Assembly (NCBI GenBank): GCA_900759475.1
Contig: CAAEVK010000037.1
Location: 1-64,000, forward strand
Source: Clostridia bacterium
GTDB taxonomy: Bacteria > Bacillota > Clostridia > TANB77 > CAG-508
Direction: 5' to 3'
Length of the DNA stretch: 64,000 nucleotides
Part shown: one piece after another, positions 1 to 10,088 of the stretch
Layout of the letters: each line of letters opens with the position of its first letter
How positions within the stretch are numbered: position 1 is the stretch's first letter
Program-made: the position numbers and the translations under genes
Notes under the pieces: model-generated
Told to the model about the DNA's origin: nothing
Seen by the model: the letters and a program-made list of their open reading frames with translations, nothing else
Database searches by the model: none

Positions 1-42
1 TATGATTGAAAATAGTAATTTGTGTTTTGGAGTTAAAAATAT

Positions 43-1119
43 ATGAAAAAGAAAAAAATAAGGATTGTTGTAATTATTGTAATCATAATAATTTTTTTAT
101 ATTATATATATAGTTTTATTAGTGGAATTATATATAAAAATAAGATGAAAGAAATTAGTCAATATACCTCTAGTCAAATGATAAATTATACTTTAAATAA
201 TAATAAAAATGCAATTATATCAATAGGCATATATGATGAAAATGGTATAACCTATAATGTATATGGCGCAGAATATAGTTTGAATTATGATTATGAGATA
301 GGTTCAATTACTAAAACTTTTACAGCCATGTCACTTTCTAAAGCAATAGAAGAAGGAAGAATAAATTTAGATGATAGCATTTCAAATTATTTAGAACTTA
401 AAAATAGATATTATCCAACAATAAGAAGAATAATTACACATACCTCAGGACTAAAACCATATTATTTAAGTTTTCAGAAAATCAAAAATTACTTTGCTAG
501 AGGAAATGATTTCTATAATATTTCGAAAGAACAATTATTAGAAGAATTAAACAAAACAAAGTTGGAAGATAAAGATTATAATTTTAATTATTCAAACTTT
601 GGCGTTTCAACATTGGGATTAGTATTAGAGAAAGTATATGATAAAAACTATAATAAGTTATTAGAAGAATATTTAGAACAATTAAATATGAATAATACAA
701 CTATTGCGACAGGAACAGGTAATTTGAGTGGATATTGGAAATGGAATGAAAATGATGGATATATTCCATCTGGAGCAATTATTTCTAATATTGAAGATAT
801 GTCAAAATATTTAGAAACATTAATCACATCTGAAGAAGAATATGTAATAAATGTAGCAGAGCCATTAAAAGATATAAATATAGAAAATGAAATTTATAAT
901 ATGTTTGATGTAAATATTGATAGTGTGGGGATGACATGGATAGTTGATAACAAGAACAATGTAATTTGGCATAATGGCTCTACCACAAATTTCAATAGTT
1001 ATATTGGATTTAATAGAGAAAATAAAATAGGAGTTGTGGTTTTATCAAATATATCTTCACAAAAAGATATTAATATGACTTTAATAGGAAATAAAATAAT
1101 GCACGAACTGTTATATTAG
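43..1119 (+). CDS. Membrane-anchored serine hydrolase of the beta-lactamase (class C / PBP4*) family
   Basis: Residues 7-30 form an N-terminal membrane anchor, so the domain probably lies outside the cell. The three marks of the family are visible: S-I-T-K at about residue 88 (nucleophile Ser and general base Lys), Y-S-N at about 187, and H-N-G at about 309 in place of K-T-G. At 358 residues the length suits the family. Such proteins act on D-Ala peptides or as esterases; the sequence does not give the substrate. A G-T-A-A-T-T-T-G-T motif just upstream (15-23) recurs beside other genes of this element. Confidence 0.85.
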   Translation: MKKKKIRIVVIIVIIIIFLYYIYSFISGIIYKNKMKEISQYTSSQMINYTLNNNKNAIISIGIYDENGITYNVYGAEYSLNYDYEIGSITKTFTAMSLSKAIEEGRINLDDSISNYLELKNRYYPTIRRIITHTSGLKPYYLSFQKIKNYFARGNDFYNISKEQLLEELNKTKLEDKDYNFNYSNFGVSTLGLVLEKVYDKNYNKLLEEYLEQLNMNNTTIATGTGNLSGYWKWNENDGYIPSGAIISNIEDMSKYLETLITSEEEYVINVAEPLKDINIENEIYNMFDVNIDSVGMTWIVDNKNNVIWHNGSTTNFNSYIGFNRENKIGVVVLSNISSQKDINMTLIGNKIMHELLY

Positions 1120-1180
1120 CAAAAACTGCTAATTGAAATTAATTTTTAAGACAATATAAAATAGAGGGGGAAAATTTAAA

Positions 1181-1384
1181 ATGAACAAACTAAAAACAGG
1201 AATTTTCTTAATAATAATAGGAAATGTATTATATTTATCATATATATTTTTTACTGGTAATGAAACTAGTTCGTTTGGAGAATTTACTAAAGGATTACTA
1301 TTAGGGGTATCAGTAGGTGCAAATTTAGTAGGAATAATATTATCCATTATTTATGCAGCAAAAGAGAAAAATGAAAAAAAATAA
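1181..1384 (+). CDS. Small two-segment membrane protein
   Basis: 67 residues, preceded by a strong ribosome site (agaggggg) at about 1162-1169. There are two hydrophobic stretches (about residues 5-22 and 35-58) joined by a short polar loop with G-N-E-T, and a lysine-rich C-terminal tail that favours a cytoplasmic C-terminus. I recognise no family. It lies between the hydrolase and a DUF4177-like gene on the same strand and may share their transcript. Confidence 0.6.
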   Translation: MNKLKTGIFLIIIGNVLYLSYIFFTGNETSSFGEFTKGLLLGVSVGANLVGIILSIIYAAKEKNEKK

Positions 1385-1412
1385 ATTTTTAATAAGATTT
1401 GGAGGTGTGAAG

Positions 1413-1568
1413 ATGTATAAAACAGTTGTTATAGAGTATTCGCCAAAAGCAGATGATATGGCACAAAAAGTAGAAGAAAAAGCAAATGAAATGTTACAAG
1501 ATGGTTATGAACTAATTACAATGTCGATTACAGGAACAGCAAAAGCAATTTTAGTATTTAAAAATTAA
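1413..1568 (+). CDS. Small DUF4177-like protein
   Basis: 51 residues. The start at 1413 is chosen because a perfect GGAGGTG lies 8 bases before it; an upstream in-frame start would overlap the previous gene without a ribosome site. The pattern (Y-K-T-V-V-I-E-Y, then an amphipathic helix with E-E-K-A-N-E-M-L, then G-Y-E-L, then a closing beta strand) matches the small beta-alpha-beta DUF4177 fold, whose role is unknown. The next gene follows after 20 bases. Confidence 0.55.
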   Translation: MYKTVVIEYSPKADDMAQKVEEKANEMLQDGYELITMSITGTAKAILVFKN

Positions 1569-1588
1569 GTTAAAAATAAGGAGTTTCT

Positions 1589-2125
1589 ATGAATAGTATT
1601 ATAGTATATGGATCTAATTATGGAACGACAAAACAATATGCAAATGAACTTTCAAGAAGAACAAATATGAAAGTAATTTCTTTTAAAAAGGTTAATCAGC
1701 AAATAAATGATTATGATAATATTATTTATTTAGGTGCCTTGTATGCTGGTGGAGTATTAGGAATGTCAAAAACGCTAAAAAAATTAAATAATATCTCAAA
1801 CAAAAAGATTATTATTGTAACAGTGGGTCTTTCGGATCCAACAGATGGAGTAAATAAAAATAATATAAGAAATAATATAAAAAATCAGATGCCAAAAAAA
1901 TTTTTTGAAAAAGCAAAAATATTTCATTTAAGAGGTGGAATAGATTATTCAAAATTAAACTTTGCTCATAAAACTATGATGAAATTGCTATATAATGCAG
2001 TTAAGAATTTACCAAAAGAAAAGCTAACAGCTGAAGATAGAGCAATGATAGAAACTTATAATAAAAAGGTTAATTTTATTGATTTTTCGAGTTTAGACGA
2101 AATAATTAACGAAGCACAAAAATAA
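1589..2125 (+). CDS. Flavodoxin-domain protein
   Basis: 178 residues. The N-terminus shows a flavodoxin beta strand and phosphate loop (I-I-V-Y-G-S-N-Y-G-T-T), followed by Y-L-G-A-L-Y-A-G-G, typical of the Flavodoxin_5 group that includes menaquinone-dependent protoporphyrinogen oxidases. The usual role is FMN-dependent electron transfer in the cytoplasm. A ribosome site (aaggag) lies 8 bases before ATG. There is no heme biosynthesis gene nearby, so the electron partner is unknown. Confidence 0.8.
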   Translation: MNSIIVYGSNYGTTKQYANELSRRTNMKVISFKKVNQQINDYDNIIYLGALYAGGVLGMSKTLKKLNNISNKKIIIVTVGLSDPTDGVNKNNIRNNIKNQMPKKFFEKAKIFHLRGGIDYSKLNFAHKTMMKLLYNAVKNLPKEKLTAEDRAMIETYNKKVNFIDFSSLDEIINEAQK

Positions 2126-2185
2126 AGACAAATTACAATTTAGTGGTTTTAAATAAAAATAGTAATTTGTATGGAGGATATGTTT

Positions 2186-2518
2186 ATGAAAAAAAGTATA
2201 GTTACATTAATAATTATAACTCTATTAATATATAACATAATACCCATAATAAATGCTACATTTCCAAATAGCATTTATTATACATTCTTAACAGATTTAT
2301 GGATAATAAATTCCTTATACGCATTGATAAGCTCCATTATAATGTCTAAAAAATATGGTTTTAAAATATGGATTATTTTACTAATCTCAATTTTGTTTGT
2401 TCCAACAATGTTAATATTTTATAATACATCAGCTTTAATATTTATGATTGCATATCTTGTATTAGCATTAATAGGTAGTTTGATTGGTAGATTTATTTAT
2501 ATAAAGAAAAACAAATAA
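2186..2518 (+). CDS. Small polytopic membrane protein
   Basis: 110 residues from the ATG at 2186, which sits 8 bases after GGAGG; two earlier in-frame ATGs overlap that ribosome site. About four hydrophobic helices cover nearly the whole protein, ending in a lysine-rich tail. I recognise no family. Upstream, A-C-A-A-A-T-T-A-C (2128-2136) and its inverted copy (2162-2170) could pair or bind a regulator; two XRE regulators follow downstream. Confidence 0.6.
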   Translation: MKKSIVTLIIITLLIYNIIPIINATFPNSIYYTFLTDLWIINSLYALISSIIMSKKYGFKIWIILLISILFVPTMLIFYNTSALIFMIAYLVLALIGSLIGRFIYIKKNK

Positions 2519-2624
2519 ATTACAATTATAAAATAAACTTTAAGTATTTATCATAAAATTAAACCTATGGTATGTGGTAATTTATAATAATTTTGATATA
2601 TTTAATAGTAAAGGAGGAATTATT

Positions 2625-3290
2625 ATGGAAAAAATAAAAATTGGCAATTTTATTAGTGAATGTCGTAAAGAAAAAAAACTAACTCAAGAACAATTAGCAG
2701 AAAAAATGGATGTAAGTGTTAATGCTGTTTCAAAGTGGGAACGAGGATTAAATTTACCAGATATTTCTAAAATGCCTGAACTATGTAATATATTAGAAAT
2801 TACTATAAATGAACTTATAGAAGGAAAGAAATTAAATGAAAATGAGCAGAAAAAATTGTCAGATAAAAATATTTTATCTATTTTAATAACAAGAAATCAA
2901 TTAGAAAATATGCAAATATTAACAGAAATTTTAATATTTGCAGGTATAGTTATAACAATGACTTTAACATCTTTACTAGCAACAACAATGATTCAAAAAA
3001 TAATAGTGATATCGATAGGTTGCTTTATATGGGGATATGGAATATTACTAAGAATTAAATTAAGAAAAGCAATTAATGAAATGAATTTCGAGTGTGATGT
3101 TATGAAAAAAGAAAAAATATTTAGAATTTTAACTTTTATATTTATGATATTAACTTTTATAGGTGCAGGATATGTTTTATCAAATAAAGGACAGGTAAAT
3201 GCAGGATATGCTATAATTCCTAGTTTATTTTGTGCTATATTTTCTCAATTAGCAGTTTATGAAAAATTTAAGAAAGAAAAAAAAGAATAG
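2625..3290 (+). CDS. XRE-family regulator with C-terminal membrane segments
   Basis: 221 residues from ATG 2625, preceded by AAGGAGG. Residues about 5-62 are a Cro/C1-type helix-turn-helix (L-T-Q-E-Q-L-A-E-K, then S-V-N-A-V-S-K-W-E-R-G). The remainder holds four hydrophobic helices (about residues 95-215). Membrane-tethered XRE regulators of this shape are common in Clostridia, often beside the transporters or antibiotic-response genes they control. No ligand domain is recognisable. Confidence 0.8.
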   Translation: MEKIKIGNFISECRKEKKLTQEQLAEKMDVSVNAVSKWERGLNLPDISKMPELCNILEITINELIEGKKLNENEQKKLSDKNILSILITRNQLENMQILTEILIFAGIVITMTLTSLLATTMIQKIIVISIGCFIWGYGILLRIKLRKAINEMNFECDVMKKEKIFRILTFIFMILTFIGAGYVLSNKGQVNAGYAIIPSLFCAIFSQLAVYEKFKKEKKE

Positions 3291-3416
3291 TAATTTATAT
3301 TTATAGTTAAAAAATGTATAAAGCAGACAATTTATTAAAAAAATAAGGAATTCGCTGTTTGTGGGGTGTTAATTTTAGAATAAAAATAGTATGATTTTTG
3401 TGAGGAGGAGATAAGA

Positions 3417-4574
3417 ATGGATTTAGATAAAATAGGAAAATTTATTGCTTTGAATCGCAAAAATAAAGGATTAACACAGGAACAATTAGCCGAAAAATTA
3501 GGAGTAACAAATAAAACAATTTCAAGATGGGAAACAGGAAAATATATGCCTGACTTATCTTTATTAAAACCATTAAGTGAGGAATTAGGAATAACATTAA
3601 ATGAATTATTATCTGGTGAAAAAATAAAGGAAGAAAAAATAGTCGAAAATACAGAGAGAAATATACTAAATACAATAGATTACTCGAGCAAAAAAGTGGA
3701 AAATGAGCACAAAAAAATATCTATTATATTAATGATTTTAGGTGCTATTATAAGTATTTCAGCATTAACTATTTTTAACAAAGAAAGTAGTTGGTGTTCT
3801 ATATATTCTATTATAGGTATTATTATATTTGTAATAGGTTTAGTAAGAAATTTAAAAAAGTTTAAGAAAATACAAAAAATAGGTATTGGAATAGTCTTAT
3901 TTATAGGGATATTTGGAATATTCTATATAGCTGATTATTTGGGGGTAAAAACAAATAATAGACCACCAATTTATAACTATGAAATAGAAACAACATTTAG
4001 AGAAACAAAAGAAATTGCCTATTATAGTTTGTTCTATAATGTATATAGAATTAATGCAGATACAACAAACGAATATTATGTTATTGATGAGAGAAAAGAA
4101 TATAATTTTGATACTATGCCAATTACACCATTTAATAGAAATAAAAGTGGTATAGATAATATTTTAAAATATCAAAACAAATATGTTGGAAATAATAGTA
4201 ATACTGGAAACTTAATAAGTAATTTGCCACTTTCTGAATATGGATATGTGTTTGAAATAGACTCAAATAACTTAGGTTTAACGATAGATTATCATATTAC
4301 AGATTGGTATATAAATGATGAAATGTATGTAGAAAGAGCTTTAGTATATAATTCTGTTGCATTATTTTCTTTAATAGATAACTTACAATATATAACCTTT
4401 AATTTTACAGGAAATAGTTACACAATTAAAAGAGAAAAAGTTCAAGAACTATATCCTAATTATAGCAATATAAATGAAAATGGCATAAATAAAGATAACT
4501 TTAATATTTATTTAGAGAATAAAATGAATGATGATGTATTTATAAAGAACATATTTAATAAACTTTTTGTATAA
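3417..4574 (+). CDS. XRE-family regulator with membrane and extracytoplasmic region
   Basis: 385 residues. Residues 1-65 form a Cro/C1-type helix-turn-helix (G-L-T-Q-E-Q-L-A-E-K-L-G-V-T-N-K-T-I-S-R-W-E). Three hydrophobic segments (about 98-170) follow, then a roughly 200-residue polar C-terminal domain rich in Asn and Tyr that probably lies outside the membrane and could sense a signal. AGGAGGAG precedes ATG 3417. With the previous gene it makes a tandem pair of membrane-linked regulators. The C-terminal domain is unrecognised. Confidence 0.75.
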   Translation: MDLDKIGKFIALNRKNKGLTQEQLAEKLGVTNKTISRWETGKYMPDLSLLKPLSEELGITLNELLSGEKIKEEKIVENTERNILNTIDYSSKKVENEHKKISIILMILGAIISISALTIFNKESSWCSIYSIIGIIIFVIGLVRNLKKFKKIQKIGIGIVLFIGIFGIFYIADYLGVKTNNRPPIYNYEIETTFRETKEIAYYSLFYNVYRINADTTNEYYVIDERKEYNFDTMPITPFNRNKSGIDNILKYQNKYVGNNSNTGNLISNLPLSEYGYVFEIDSNNLGLTIDYHITDWYINDEMYVERALVYNSVALFSLIDNLQYITFNFTGNSYTIKREKVQELYPNYSNINENGINKDNFNIYLENKMNDDVFIKNIFNKLFV

Positions 4575-4642
4575 ATTACAATTTGACAAAATATAAAAAA
4601 CTTACTATAATACAACAAATACTATTCAAGAGATAGTACAAA

Positions 4643-4695
4643 ACATCCCCTTTTATTTTCGAGAGAGAATCATTAGAAATAGTGATTCTCTTTTA
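4643..4695 (+). terminator. Terminator hairpin with C-A-T-C-C-C-C leader
   Basis: A hairpin pairs GAGAATCA with TGATTCTC and is followed by TTTTAG. It is preceded by ACATCCCCTTTTATTTTC, which recurs almost exactly at 10957-10975 before another hairpin. It lies between the second XRE gene and the phosphoglycerate mutase. Confidence 0.65.
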
Positions 4696-4777
4696 GTTTT
4701 AAATAAATTTGAAAAACTTATTTAATTATGATAATATTTTAATCGGAAAAATAAAAAATTTATAGGAGGTATTGTTT

Positions 4778-5476
4778 ATGATTAAATTAGTTTTAGTAAG
4801 ACACGGTCAAAGTGTTTGGAATTTAGAAAATAAATTTACTGGTTGGACCGATGTACCATTATCAGAAAAAGGAATTGAAGAAGCCAAAGAAGCAGGAAGA
4901 ATCTTAAAAGAAAAAGATTTTCATTTTGATATTGCTTTTACATCTGTATTAAAAAGAGCAGAAGATACATTAGACTATATTCTAAAAGAAATGGGAGAAG
5001 AAGATATAGAAATTAAAAGAAGTTGGAAATTAAATGAAAGACATTATGGAGCTTTGCAAGGACTTAACAAAGATGAAACAAGAGCAAAATACGGAACAGA
5101 GCAAGTGTTATTATGGAGAAGAAGTACAGATGTCAGACCACCAGAATTAGAAACAACAGATGAAAGGTATCCTGGTAATGATCCAAAATATAAAGATTTA
5201 ACAGAGAAAGAACTACCTAAAACAGAAAATTTATTAGATACAATAAAAAGAGTTTTAGAATATTGGAATACTGATATAAAACCTGAACTAGAAAAAGGAA
5301 AAAGAGTAATTATAGCAGCACATGGAAATAGTTTAAGAGGGCTAATTAAATATTTAGACAATATAAGTGATGAAGATATTATAAAATTAGAGTTACAAAC
5401 AGGAAATCCAATTTGTTATGAATTAGATAATGATTTAAAACCAATTAGACATTATTATCTAAAAGAAAAAGAATAA
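4778..5476 (+). CDS. gpmA: 2,3-bisphosphoglycerate-dependent phosphoglycerate mutase
   Basis: 232 residues, the usual length. The phosphohistidine motif L-V-R-H-G-Q-S is at the N-terminus, followed by [29 protein letters not shown] and the second catalytic A-A-H-G-N-S-L-R-G are in place. The enzyme interconverts 3- and 2-phosphoglycerate in glycolysis. ATG 4778 is taken because GGAGGT lies 7 bases before it. A complete glycolytic gene as element cargo is odd; it may duplicate a chromosomal enzyme. Confidence 0.92.
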   Translation: MIKLVLVRHGQSVWNLENKFTGWTDVPLSEKGIEEAKEAGRILKEKDFHFDIAFTSVLKRAEDTLDYILKEMGEEDIEIKRSWKLNERHYGALQGLNKDETRAKYGTEQVLLWRRSTDVRPPELETTDERYPGNDPKYKDLTEKELPKTENLLDTIKRVLEYWNTDIKPELEKGKRVIIAAHGNSLRGLIKYLDNISDEDIIKLELQTGNPICYELDNDLKPIRHYYLKEKE

Positions 5477-5494
5477 TTTGTTAGGAGCAAGAAA

Positions 5495-6481
5495 ATGAAA
5501 GAAATATATCCAGAACAAATGAAAATGAAATATAATGATAAATACAAAAGTATATTTACTATGTATGATGGAAAAGAATTGAGCCAAATGACATTTTATC
5601 ATTTATTTCCTGGATTAGATTTAATATATAATAAATTTAATACTGAAATTTCTCCAACAAGTAGTAAAGATATTGAAAGAGATTATGTAGAAATTAATTA
5701 TTGTAAAAGAGGAATATTTGAATGTACTATGCCAGAAGATAAATTACTTTTTTTAGGAGAAGGTGAAATTTCAGCTAATATAAATAAAATTCAAAGAATA
5801 GAGGCAGTATTTACAAAAGGATATTATGAAGGTATTGAACTTTTAATAAGTATAGAAGAACTAGAAAAAAATATTCCTCCAATGTTTAGCCAAATTATTG
5901 ATAATATAAAAGAATTAAAAACAGTATTATTAAATAATAATATGGGAATAATTTTAAAACCAATAAAAGAGATGATCCATATATTTGATGAACTATATTA
6001 TATAAATCCAGAAGAAAATAAATTATATGCTCAAATAAAAGTTTTAGAACTGCTTTTAGTTTTTACTACAATACCAATGAATAATGAAAATAAGAAGAAA
6101 AGATATATTGAAAAAGCACAAGTAGATAAAATTAAAAAGATACATGATTTTTTAATAAGAAATTTAGATAAAAAGATAACAATAGAAATGCTATCAAAAA
6201 AATATAATATTGGAACTACACCATTAAAAATATATTTTAAAGAAATATATGGAGAGCCAATTTATACTTATTTAAAAGACTATAAGATACATAGAGCATT
6301 ACATTTACTTGAAGAAACAAATAAAAATATAAGTGAAATTGCAGGAATTGTTGGCTATGATAACAGCAGTAAATTTGCAAAAGTCTTTAAAGATAAACTG
6401 GGATGTTCACCAGTAGAATACAGAAAACAGAAAGTCCATTTGGAGCATCAAAGACTGTTTGGGGTAGAAATAAAAGAATAA
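5495..6481 (+). CDS. AraC-family transcriptional regulator
   Basis: 328 residues. The C-terminal 100 residues (about 215-315) contain the paired helix-turn-helix of AraC proteins: I-T-I-E-M-L-S-K-K-Y-N-I-G, then I-S-E-I-A-G-I-V-G-Y-D-N-S-S-K-F-A-K-V-F-K, then G-C-S-P-V-E-Y-R. The N-terminal part resembles the ligand or sensor half of PchR/YbtA-like regulators. It lies 80 bases upstream of two ABC half-transporters. That arrangement usually means it controls them, as with siderophore or peptide transport; the inducer is unknown. Confidence 0.88.
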   Translation: MKEIYPEQMKMKYNDKYKSIFTMYDGKELSQMTFYHLFPGLDLIYNKFNTEISPTSSKDIERDYVEINYCKRGIFECTMPEDKLLFLGEGEISANINKIQRIEAVFTKGYYEGIELLISIEELEKNIPPMFSQIIDNIKELKTVLLNNNMGIILKPIKEMIHIFDELYYINPEENKLYAQIKVLELLLVFTTIPMNNENKKKRYIEKAQVDKIKKIHDFLIRNLDKKITIEMLSKKYNIGTTPLKIYFKEIYGEPIYTYLKDYKIHRALHLLEETNKNISEIAGIVGYDNSSKFAKVFKDKLGCSPVEYRKQKVHLEHQRLFGVEIKE

Positions 6482-6562
6482 AAGGTATATAAAGATAGGT
6501 GATATTATTAAATAATATGCCTATTTTTTATGTATAAAAGGCAAAAGAAAGAAGGGAGAGTT

Positions 6563-8335
6563 TTGAAAAACAAAAATTTTAAAGAATTAATGTCTTATGC
6601 TGGTAAGTATAAAATATTAACTTACTTATCACTTGTTTTAGGTGCTATAAGTGGGATTTTAGCATTAGTACCATTTATTTATATTTGGCTTATTATAAAA
6701 GAAGTTATAGAAGTTATGCCAAATTTTGCAGATGCAACCAATATGATACATAATGGATGGATGGCTGTTATATTTGCTTTACTTGCAATGATTGTGAATT
6801 TTTCTGCTTTAATGTGTTCACACTTGTCTGCTTTTAGAATAGCCTCTAATATGAGAATCAAATTATTACAACACATTACAAAAATGCCTATTGGAAAATT
6901 AGATGAAATAGGTACTGGAAAATTAAGAAAAATAGTATCAGAAGCAACAGGAGCAACAGAAACATATTTAGCTCATCAATTACCAGATATGTCAGTTGCA
7001 ATAGCGACTCCAATATGTATGATTGTTTTATTGTTTATATTTGACTGGAAACTAGGTTTAGTAAGTTTAATTCCAACAATTTTAGGATTTATGGCAATGT
7101 CAAAAATGGTTGGAAAAGCAATGCAAGATGATATGAGAAGTTATCAAGATGCGTTAGAAGATATGAATAATCAAGCAGTAGAATATGTAAGAGGTATGCC
7201 AGTTGTAAAAACATTTGGACAGAGTGTATATACATTTAAAAAATTTAAAAGCTCTATTGATAACTATGATAATTTCTGTATGTCATATACTAAAAAAGCA
7301 AGAAAACCCATGTTACAATTTCAAACATTTATAAATAGTGTATTTGCATTTTTGATTGCAATTACATTAATAATTGTAGGTAGAGGAACAATAGATCAAA
7401 CATTTTTCTTAAACTTGTTATTTTATATAATATTTACTCCAGTTATTAGTACAACATTAAGTAAAGTAATATTTATGAGTGAAAATAAAATGTTAGTAGA
7501 AGATAGTTTGCAAAGAATACATAGCATTTTAGATATTAAACCATTAAGTAATAATGAAAGTAAAGTAGAAATAAAAGATAATTCAATAGAGCTTAAAGAT
7601 GTAAAATTCAAGTATGAAAATAGTAAAAACAATGCTATTGACGGAATTTCTATAAAAATAAAACCAAATGAAACGATCGCATTAGTTGGACCTTCTGGAA
7701 GTGGTAAATCAACACTTGCAAATTTAATTTCAAGATTTTATGATGTAGATAGTGGAGAAATTTTAATAGGAAATGTAAATGTAAAAGATATAGAGAAAAA
7801 TATGCTTATGAATACAATATCTTTTGTATTTCAGAATAGTAAATTACTAAAAACAAGTATTTATGAAAATGTAAAAATGGCAAAACCAAAGGCTACAAAA
7901 GTGGAAGTTTTACACGCACTACATTTAGCACAATGTGATGATATAATAAAAAAATTACCAAAAGGAATAGATACTGTAATTGGAACAAAAGGAGTATATC
8001 TATCTGGAGGAGAAGAACAAAGAATAAATATAGCAAGAATAATGCTTAAAGATTCAAAAATAGTTATTTTAGATGAAGCAACAGCATTTGCTGATCCAGA
8101 AAATGAAATACAAGTACAAAAAGCATTTGAGGAATTATCAAAAAATAAAACAGTAATAATGATAGCACATAGATTATCTACTATAAAAAATGTAGATAAA
8201 ATATATGTTTTAAATAATGGAAAAATAGAAGAAGAAGGAAATCACGAAGAACTATTAAATAAAAACGGATTATATAAAGAAATGTGGGATAATTATCAAA
8301 CTTCAATTTCATGGAAAGTAGGTGAAAATGTATGA
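6563..8335 (+). CDS. ABC half-transporter (membrane + ATPase domains), subunit 1
   Basis: 590 residues from TTG 6563, which follows a GGGAGAG ribosome site; an ATG 33 bases upstream has none. Six membrane helices fill residues 15-300. The ATPase domain carries Walker A G-P-S-G-S-G-K-S-T, signature L-S-G-G-E-E-Q-R, Walker B I-V-I-L-D-E-A-T and switch A-H-R-L-S-T. The stop overlaps the start of the next gene by four bases (ATGA), so the two are translated together and very likely form a heterodimer of the YbtP/YbtQ or IrtA/IrtB type. Confidence 0.9.
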   Translation: MKNKNFKELMSYAGKYKILTYLSLVLGAISGILALVPFIYIWLIIKEVIEVMPNFADATNMIHNGWMAVIFALLAMIVNFSALMCSHLSAFRIASNMRIKLLQHITKMPIGKLDEIGTGKLRKIVSEATGATETYLAHQLPDMSVAIATPICMIVLLFIFDWKLGLVSLIPTILGFMAMSKMVGKAMQDDMRSYQDALEDMNNQAVEYVRGMPVVKTFGQSVYTFKKFKSSIDNYDNFCMSYTKKARKPMLQFQTFINSVFAFLIAITLIIVGRGTIDQTFFLNLLFYIIFTPVISTTLSKVIFMSENKMLVEDSLQRIHSILDIKPLSNNESKVEIKDNSIELKDVKFKYENSKNNAIDGISIKIKPNETIALVGPSGSGKSTLANLISRFYDVDSGEILIGNVNVKDIEKNMLMNTISFVFQNSKLLKTSIYENVKMAKPKATKVEVLHALHLAQCDDIIKKLPKGIDTVIGTKGVYLSGGEEQRINIARIMLKDSKIVILDEATAFADPENEIQVQKAFEELSKNKTVIMIAHRLSTIKNVDKIYVLNNGKIEEEGNHEELLNKNGLYKEMWDNYQTSISWKVGENV

Positions 8336-10065
8336 TAGAAAAATTAATGAAGAAATATGCTTTGACCGAGCAGGGAGCAAAAGACTTTATTAAATCCACA
8401 ATAAGCTGTACGATAACAGATTTAATTTTAATGATTCCAGTTGGCTTATTGTATTTATTAGTAAGCGATTTATTAAACGGAATAATACCAGTTTCACACT
8501 ACTATATATATGGAATAGAAATTGTAGGAATTTTAGTTTTGCTTTATGTAAGTAACTATTTTCAATATAATGCTACATTTTTTAGTACATATATTGAAAG
8601 TGGAAAAAGAAGAATATTACTAGCTGAAAGATTAAGAAAGTTACCTCTTTCTTTCTTTGGAAAAAGAGATTTATCAGACTTAACAAGTGTGTTACTAACA
8701 GATTGCGAAAGAATAGAGCATAATTTTTCTCATATAATGCCTCAATTTTATGGCTCAATTATTTCTACTTGTATTATAGCAGTAAATTTATTCTTTTTCG
8801 ATTGGAGAATGGCTTTAGCTGCGTTATGGGTATTACCAGTAGCATTAATAATAGTTGGAACATCAGGAAAAGTACAAAATATATTCACAAGAAAGAAAAA
8901 TGAAGCAGTAATTGATTGTACGGAAGGAATACAAGAATGTATTGAAACAGTTAGAGATTTAAAAGCAACAAATAGTGAAGATAGATATTTAGAAGGTTTA
9001 ACAAAAAAGATAAAAAAAGTAGAAAAGAAAAACATATTTGCTGAATTAGGTGTAGCAATATTTGTCATTAGTTCATCATTATTATTAAAATTTGGAATAG
9101 GAACAGTTGCATTAGTTGGTTCATATTTATTACTAAATAATCAAATAACAGTATTAACATTCTTTATGTTTTTATTAGTTGTTTCAAGAATATATGAACC
9201 TATGAATAATACATTAGTCAATTTAGCTGCAATAATTTCCTCAAGGTTAAATATTGAAAGAATGAATGAATTTTATGATTATCCTCTACAAGAAGGAAGC
9301 AAAAAGTTGAAAACGAATGGATATGATATAGAATTTAAAAATGTAGAGTTTGAATACAATAAAGGAGATACAGTTTTAAAAGATGTATCATTTACAGCTA
9401 AACAAGGAGAAGTAACTGCTTTAGTTGGTCCATCAGGTGGAGGAAAAACAACTATATCGAAATTATGTGCTAGATTTTGGGATGCAACAAAAGGAAAAAT
9501 AACTTTAGGAGGTATAGATATTTCTAAAGTTGATCCAGAAACATTATTAAATAATTACTCAATAGTATTTCAGGATGTAACATTGTTTGATAATACCGTA
9601 ATGGAAAATATCAGAATAGGAAAAAAAGGTGCAACAGATAATGAAGTAATAAAAGCAGCTAAACAAGCTAAATGTGATGAATTTATAAGTAAACTACCAG
9701 ATGGATATAATACTTATATTGGAGAAAATGGCTGTAATTTATCAGGAGGAGAAAGACAAAGAATTTCTATTGCAAGAGCTATATTAAAAGATTCTCCAGT
9801 TATTTTATTAGATGAAGCAACAGCCTCTTTGGATGCAGAAAATGAAACAGAAATACAAGAAGCAATATCAAAATTAGTAAAGAATAAAACTGTTTTAATT
9901 ATCGCTCATAGAATGAGAACAGTTACAAACGCAGATAAAATTGTTTTATTAAAGGATGGTGTAGTAAAAGAACAAGGAAATCCAAAAGAATTATTGGAAA
10001 AAGATAGTATTTTTAAAGATATGGTTCAAAAACAACAAGAATCTTTGGAATGGAACTTAAATTAG
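8332..10065 (+). CDS. ABC half-transporter (membrane + ATPase domains), subunit 2
   Basis: 577 residues. The membrane domain occupies residues 20-300. The ATPase domain has Walker A G-P-S-G-G-G-K-T-T, signature L-S-G-G-E-R-Q-R, Walker B V-I-L-L-D-E-A-T-A-S-L-D and A-H-R-M-R-T. Its ATPase motifs are closer to consensus than those of subunit 1. Partner of the preceding subunit; an AraC regulator lies upstream and a ZIP metal transporter 23 bases downstream. A link to metal or siderophore handling is suggested by this context only. Confidence 0.9.
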   Translation: MIEKLMKKYALTEQGAKDFIKSTISCTITDLILMIPVGLLYLLVSDLLNGIIPVSHYYIYGIEIVGILVLLYVSNYFQYNATFFSTYIESGKRRILLAERLRKLPLSFFGKRDLSDLTSVLLTDCERIEHNFSHIMPQFYGSIISTCIIAVNLFFFDWRMALAALWVLPVALIIVGTSGKVQNIFTRKKNEAVIDCTEGIQECIETVRDLKATNSEDRYLEGLTKKIKKVEKKNIFAELGVAIFVISSSLLLKFGIGTVALVGSYLLLNNQITVLTFFMFLLVVSRIYEPMNNTLVNLAAIISSRLNIERMNEFYDYPLQEGSKKLKTNGYDIEFKNVEFEYNKGDTVLKDVSFTAKQGEVTALVGPSGGGKTTISKLCARFWDATKGKITLGGIDISKVDPETLLNNYSIVFQDVTLFDNTVMENIRIGKKGATDNEVIKAAKQAKCDEFISKLPDGYNTYIGENGCNLSGGERQRISIARAILKDSPVILLDEATASLDAENETEIQEAISKLVKNKTVLIIAHRMRTVTNADKIVLLKDGVVKEQGNPKELLEKDSIFKDMVQKQQESLEWNLN

Positions 10066-10088
10066 TTATTTAAAATGGAGGAAATACA